This document shows positions 58,676 through 64,000 of a stretch of DNA of 64,000 nt, one piece after another. The notes under the pieces are model-generated. The model had not been told where the DNA came from. It made no database searches and was given only the letters and a program-made list of their open reading frames with translations. How positions within the stretch are numbered: the stretch's first letter is position 1; every line of letters begins with the position of its first letter. A program made the position numbers and the translations under genes. This DNA is from Ancistrus triradiatus (Eukaryota; Chordata; Actinopteri; Siluriformes; Loricariidae): NCBI GenBank assembly GCA_025084515.1, contig JAJAGP010000237.1, positions 186,001 to 250,000 on the forward strand. Direction: 5' to 3'.

Positions 58676-60218
58676 CAGTGGTGTGAAAAGTGTTTTCCCC
58701 CTTCCTGATGTCCTATTTTTTGCAGTTTGTCACACTTGTGTTTCGGAACATCAAACAAATTAAAATATTAGTAAAAGACAACACAAGTAAACACAAAATG
58801 CAGTTAATAAATGAAAGTGTTTATTATTAAGGGAGAAAAAAATCCAAATCTACAAGGCCCTGTGTGAGTAAGTGAATGTCCCCCCCCCTTGTTAAAACAT
58901 AACTATGGTTTATCACACCTGAGTTCACCGTCTCTAGCCACACCCAGGCCTGATTATTGCCACACCTGTTGTCAGTCAGGACATCACTTAAATAGGACCT
59001 GCCTGACAAAATGAAGTACACCAAAAGATCCTTAAAAGCTACACATCACGCCAAGATTAAAAGAAATTCAGGAACAGTTGAGAAAGAAAGTAATTGAGAT
59101 CTATCAGTCTGGAAAGGGTTATAAAGCCATTTCTAAAGCTTTGGGACTCCAGCGAACCACAGTGAGAGCCATTATCCACAAATGGCGAAGACATGGAACA
59201 GTGGTGAACCTTCCCAGGAGTGGCCGATCGACCAAAATCCACAACAACATCCAAAGAACTGCAGGTCAGTGTTCATGCCTCCACCATAAGAAAGAGCCTG
59301 GGCAAAAATGGCCTGCATGGCAGAGTTTCAAGATGAAAACCACAGCTGAGCAAAAAGAACATTAAAGCTCCACTCAATTTTTCCAGAACACATCTTGATG
59401 ATCCTTAAGACATTTAGGAAAACATTCTGTGGACTGATGACACAAAAGTTGAACTCTCTGGAAGGTGTGTCCCCCCTTACATCTGGCGTAAAAGTATCCA
59501 GCATTTCAGAAAAAGAACATTATACCATCAGTAAAATATGGTGGTGGTAGTCTGATGGTTTGGCGCTGTTTTGCTGCTTCAGGACCTGGAAGACTTTCTG
59601 TAATAAATGGAACTATGAATTCTGCTGTCTACCAAAAAATCCTGAAGGAGAATGTCCGACCATCTGTTTGTGACCTGAAGCTGAAACGAACTTGGGTTCT
59701 GCAGCAGGACAATTATCCAAAACACACCAGCAAGTCCACCTCTGAATGGCTGAAGACAAACAAAATTAAGACTTTGGAGTGGTCTAGTCAAAGTCCTGAT
59801 CTGAATCCTATTGAGATGCTGTGGCATGACCTTAAAAAGGCTGTTCATGGTGGAAAACCCTCCAATGTGGCTGAATTTCAACAATTCTGCAAAGATGAGT
59901 GGCCAAAATTCCTCCACAATGCTGTAAAAGAGTCATTGCAAGTTATCGCAAATGCTTGGTTGCAGTTGTTGCTGCTAAGGGTGGCCCAACCAGTTATTAG
60001 GTTTAGGGGGCAATCACTTTTTCACACAGGGCCTTGTATGCTTGGATTTTTTTTCTCCCTTAATAATAAACACCTTTATTTAAAAACTGCATTTTGTTTT
60101 TACTTGTGTTGTCTTGGACTAATATTTAAATTAGTTTGTTGTTCTGAAACATTTAAGTGTGACAAACATGCAAAAAAAAAGGAAATCAGGAAGGGGCAAA
60201 TACTTTTTCACACCACTG
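58676..60218 (+). mobile_element. Tc1/mariner transposon, family D, near full length
   Basis: Ends CAGTGGTGTGAAAAGTGTTT and ACTTTTTCACACCACTG, TA on both sides (58674-58675, 60219-60220). Transposase on + from about 59060: SGKGYKAISKALGLQRTTVR, then a frame-broken middle with WTDDTKVE, then MVWRCFAASGPG, WVLQQDNYPKHTS, PDLNPIEMLWHDL. All three catalytic residues are present, but frameshifts between about 59230 and 59555 disable it. Confidence 0.9.
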
Positions 60219-60539
60219 TATGTCTGGGGCAACGGAAAAGATTTTGCATGCAGACTACACTGTTCATCAGTAGCAATTTAGTTTAATGAACAAACAGCAC
60301 AATTTGCAGTGAGATGTTTGATCATATGATTAATTCATTTGAAGGGGAAGCTGGGCTTTTTATTTAGTCTTATGGCCATCACCTTGTTTTTCAAATTTTT
60401 TCTCCCTCATTCTGTCTTTTTACACTGTTCATCCACTGTTAATCCAACAAGTAAACTAAAACTGACCTAAAAGTTTATGTTTATAATGTGCTGCACACTA
60501 CCTGTAATGACTTTATGGGTTTCAAATCTTGGCATGAAA

Positions 60540-60912
60540 TGCAGAATGATACGAGGGGCACTAACTGATCAGCGATACGTGCAGGACATTTGGCCACATG
60601 TTGTCTCTCATGGCAAGACTTCCAAGTGGCATTTTTCAGCAGGATAATACTTGCCCACAAAAATAGCAGGGGTTTCCCAGGATTGTCTCAACCAAATTGT
60701 AACAATTCCTTGGCCTGCCAGGTGGCCAGATCATCGTAAAATGAGCATTTATGGGACCACCTGGGACACCAGCTTAGGAAACATATGGTATGTAGGATCT
60801 ACAGACCCAGCTGCAACATCTTTGGGCAAAAGTGCCACAGGATACCATACGGAACCTGTTCGCCTAAAATGCTTAACTGTATCATATCTTGTCTCCAGGC
60901 TAGAGGCAGTTT
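60540..60912 (+). mobile_element. Tc1/IS630-type transposase fragment
   Basis: VSQDCLNQIVTIPWPARWPD follows a worn QQDN region and ends in decayed sequence. Same family as 20220-21570. No terminal repeats left. Confidence 0.65.
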
Positions 60913-61010
60913 AACAGGCTAAGGAGGCCTCCTTTAAATTGTATAGATTTCCCCAATTAACTTGTTCTTTCACTCCAATATGTCCTTACACTCTAATATA
61001 ACCACATATC

Positions 61011-61037
61011 ATCATCATCATCATCATCATCATCACA
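61011..61037. repeat. (ATC)n microsatellite
   Basis: Nine ATC units. Confidence 0.95.
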
Positions 61038-61404
61038 TTCATATTTATAAAGTCTCATTCGATTCCAACAACTCCTTCTTGAAGTTTTTTATTTGTTGCC
61101 AATGAGTGTATAAATTAGTTTTTATGGAAGCAACAATCCGATGTTTAATATAACATCAATATCAAAGCTTCCTGCATCACAACTTGCAGCTCATGAACTG
61201 GGTTTACTGGGTGACTAAAAACAAAGAGATGCTGAGAGAACATTCAGTTTGGATCCACTTGTGAGAAGATGAATATTTGCAGGCTCTTAGCTGGGACTGG
61301 TATTAAAAACAAAAACATGCTGCTACAATGTGCACTACTATAATATTGTTTATTTTTTGCAAGTAATTTACAGATTTTTTTCTCCCAGAAACAAGAGGAT
61401 GCTG

Positions 61405-61750
61405 TGGTGGCACGGTGGCTAGGTGGGTAGTGCTGTCGCCTCACAGCAAGAAGGTCCTGGGCTCAGTCCCAGGGAGAGCGGTGTGGGTTCGTTCTGTGTG
61501 GAGTTGCATGTCCACCCCATGCCCATGTGGGTTTACTCTGGGTACTCCAGTTTCTCCCACAGTCCACAGACATGCATGTTAGGTTAACTGGTGTCTACAG
61601 CGCCCCTAGCCCTAGTGTGTGAGTGCGTGTGTGAGTGTATGTGCCCTATGATGGATTGATGCCGATCCTAGGGTTGTTCCTGCCTTGCACCCTGTGCCAC
61701 TGGCTTATCAGACAGATAATAAAGTTAATGAATGAATGAATGAATGAGTG
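61405..61750 (+). repeat. SINE-like repeat (CACGGTGGC family), complete-looking
   Basis: GGTGGCACGGTGGCTAGGTG, GCTGTCGCCTCACAGCAAGA, GGCTCAGTCCCAGGGAGAGC, CCTGCCTTGCACCCTGTGCC, and a (AATG)n tail at 61730-61748. Confidence 0.85.
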
Positions 61751-61799
61751 AAGCAGATGCTGACATCTTGTAGTAGATGCTGTTGTGTAAACTTTTTAA

Positions 61800-62119
61800 A
61801 GTGGGGCAAAAAAGTATTTAGTCAGCCACTGATTGTGCAGATTCTCCTACTCAGAAAGATGAGAGAGGTTTGTAATGTTCATCATAGGGAAGAATGATGA
61901 ACAAGCCAGACATCTTGCTGGTGGGTGACCAAATACTTATTTTCCACCATTATTTACAATTAAATTCTTTAAAAACCCTACAATGTGATTTCCTGGATTT
62001 TTTTTTCTCATTTTGTCTCTCATAGTTGAAGTGTACCTATGATGAAAATTACAGACCTCTCTCATCTTTCTAAGTAGGAGAACTTGCACAATCAGTGGCT
62101 GACTTTTGCCACACTGTAT
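61800..62119. mobile_element. Tc1-derived MITE
   Basis: GGGGCAAAAAAGTATTTAGT, CAGCCACTGATTGTGC at the left and its inverse at the right ending TTTTGCCACACTG + TA. Arms of about 130 bp meet with almost no interior. Confidence 0.75.
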
Positions 62120-62124
62120 ATAAA

Positions 62125-63065
62125 AACACAGTACAATCAGCAACAGAGCATTTATAACTTAAATGTTCATTTAAGTTCAGCAATTTGGTGTCTCATTTCT
62201 TAATATTACTGTTGTCATTGGCCAAAAAATGTGATATCAGCATTATATATCATCCATCAGGCACTCTCGGTTGACCACTAGTATTTCTACAGTACTGGCA
62301 TCCACTGAGACTACCCACTGCATGCTTCTGTAGCCAAATTATGCTGAGCATCTAATGTTATAATAAACTAACAACATGTGGCATATCCATCACTCTGAAA
62401 GCCTTTTTTCATGCTCCCCCAAGAAATTTTACTGATCTGTCTGTGTGATTTGGTGTTTTAGATCCTGGGAGGCCGTGTGTGTCCTGTTTAACTTTGTACT
62501 TTTGGTACTATTGTCTAATCTGCTTTTAATGATTGTCACCATGTTGAATTTCATTGTACAAGCTACAGCTGTAGGAAAGACAATAAATCTTAATCCAGCA
62601 GTAGTGGCAGCATGCTGGATGATAGTACGTGTCTTCAGTTCAAGTGGTTAATCTGTGTCATGTCTTTCAACATCACATAAGTTACATGCATGAAGGACAG
62701 CTGTATTCAGTGTTACAGGGAAAAACACTTGACACTGCATGACCATGACCAGTGGTTGCTGAAGATCAGTGTATGAACGAGCAAATAAATGAATTTACAT
62801 TCTGATACTAATCCAGCTTTTCACACTCTGTTTGTCCAAATAATCCTTGGTATTTAATTCTTACATTTCTATTTTTAGTTCAGGCCCCTTGAAGACCTTC
62901 TCCAGTTGGGACTTGTGTTGACATTTTTGCTGTTGCACACACTGAAATGAATTTTAAAGGTGCATACAACTGCCTGCTATTATTTAACACTAATATTTTG
63001 TTTTAGTTATGGCACAAGTTATGATTCTTTCTTTCCTGTCACAACAATTAATAATAGTTAGTCCC
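62125..63065. other. Intergenic stretch, nothing recognised
   Basis: AT-rich; a hydrophobic 68-codon frame at 62445-62651 has no supporting splice or homology context. Confidence 0.4.
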
Positions 63066-63089
63066 AGTTTTTCATTTCTCACATATCAA

Positions 63090-63895
63090 GCTTTTTGAAT
63101 TTAGTCTCAGTCTCATTTTCGTTTCGCTTTTCCTGGTGAGGGTTTTGTTGGCAACAGGCTATGAAGGTCAGCCAAGATTTCTTCATCCTGGCCAGAGATT
63201 CCACCTCCTTGGGAAACTATAAGACACCAAGCAAACTGTAAGACAATCACTTTAATCCTACCAGCAGGTCCTCGGTCTGCCTGTGGGTCTCTGTCTCTGT
63301 GGAGATGTACTTGAAGCAGACCTGGTGAGAACCTTCCAGGGGATTCCTTGTGAAAGTCCAAACCAAATCATCTGGATCTAAAGAAACACCAGCACTATTC
63401 TGATGTGTCCCTGGATTGGTGAACTACTCAACTTGTCAATTAAAGTAAACTCAGCAACACTGTTGATGGGAAGATGCAACACTGAAGATGCTCATTTCTG
63501 CCACTTTTACAGTTGACATTATTCTTTGGTCACAACTTTGGTCAAAACCCATGAGCATAAATGTGAAGACAGACATATAGATCGACCAGCAAGCAAAGGG
63601 CTTTGCTCAAGGACTAAGAACCTGCTTCACCACCACAGACTGGTACAGTGACCGCAAAACTGCTGCTGGTGGTCATATGTTTGTCGATTTAGTTGTCACA
63701 TTTAGCATCAATTGTGAACAATATCCCCAGGCACCCCACTCTTTTCCGTAAGAGTGCAGTATCATGCCCTTATTGGTGTTGATTCTCATCCCAGCCACTT
63801 CACACTCAACAGCAAAACACTCATGTGTGTCAAAGGTCTGCCTTTTTTGTACAAAATAGACAGCATCATCTGCTAATGTTACCTAAGGAGCTCAG
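63090..63895 (-). mobile_element. LINE fragment, reverse orientation
   Basis: GTCAGCCAAGATTTCTTCAT, CCTGGCCAGAGATTCCACCT and, further right, GCAGTATCATGCCCTTATTG, GTGTTGATTCTCATCCCAGC match a common fish LINE read in antisense. The coding sense is broken throughout. Confidence 0.5.
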
Positions 63896-64000
63896 GAGTT
63901 CTAGAAATGATAATTCACATAGGTTTGTTATAATAATATTAGCACACGTTAGCTTTCAGAAATACAGCAAAGAGCTGAAACACTAAATATACAATAGTCA

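Noticed and set aside
62445..62651. Hydrophobic 68-codon frame as a small membrane protein
   Set aside because: No start context, splice sites or homology; hydrophobicity follows from T-rich sequence.

Overview
The window is vertebrate nuclear DNA, almost certainly from a teleost fish. Genes are split by GT-AG introns, gene density is low, and the rest is packed with fish-type repeats: Tc1/mariner elements, L2- and RTE-like LINEs, tRNA-derived SINEs, hAT-like MITEs and microsatellites. Three protein-coding genes are recognisable: rab1a (+ strand, 3' part; its first exon lies before base 1), cep68 (- strand, about 15.0-19.4 kb) and slc1a4 (- strand, 26.2-38.8 kb). RAB1A, CEP68 and SLC1A4 are also neighbours on human 2p14, so this is an ancient conserved block. 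The species cannot be fixed from the sequence.

Layout. 1-4.2 kb: five coding exons and the 3'UTR of rab1a, with Tc1 debris in the last intron. 4.2-14 kb: intergenic, mostly transposons (hAT-like MITEs with 8-bp target duplications, a Tc1 element at 8.2-9.6 kb, another at 11.2-12.8 kb) and a 206-base poly-T tract. 14.7-22.9 kb: cep68. Its first 423 codons are open, but the 3' half is broken by several frameshifts. 26.2-39.1 kb: slc1a4 with eight coding exons that join into a clean 540-codon frame. Its upstream region has an NRF1-type palindrome and two C/EBP-ATF response element matches. 39-55 kb: intergenic, including a 30-bp minisatellite (44.9-45.5 kb) and a stack of nested transposons (46.4-54.3 kb). 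55.8-56.2 kb: a GC-richer, promoter-like stretch with a possible non-coding first exon pointing right. By human gene order this could belong to sertad2. 56-64 kb: more SINEs, Tc1 elements and LINE debris.

The three genes are not a functional pathway: Rab1A acts in ER-Golgi traffic, Cep68 in centrosome cohesion and ASCT1 in neutral amino-acid exchange. Their linkage is syntenic. I found no bacterial operon, CRISPR array or clearly new gene system. The points most worth checking are the amino-acid-response elements at slc1a4, the broken 3' half of cep68 and the five-element nested insertion.
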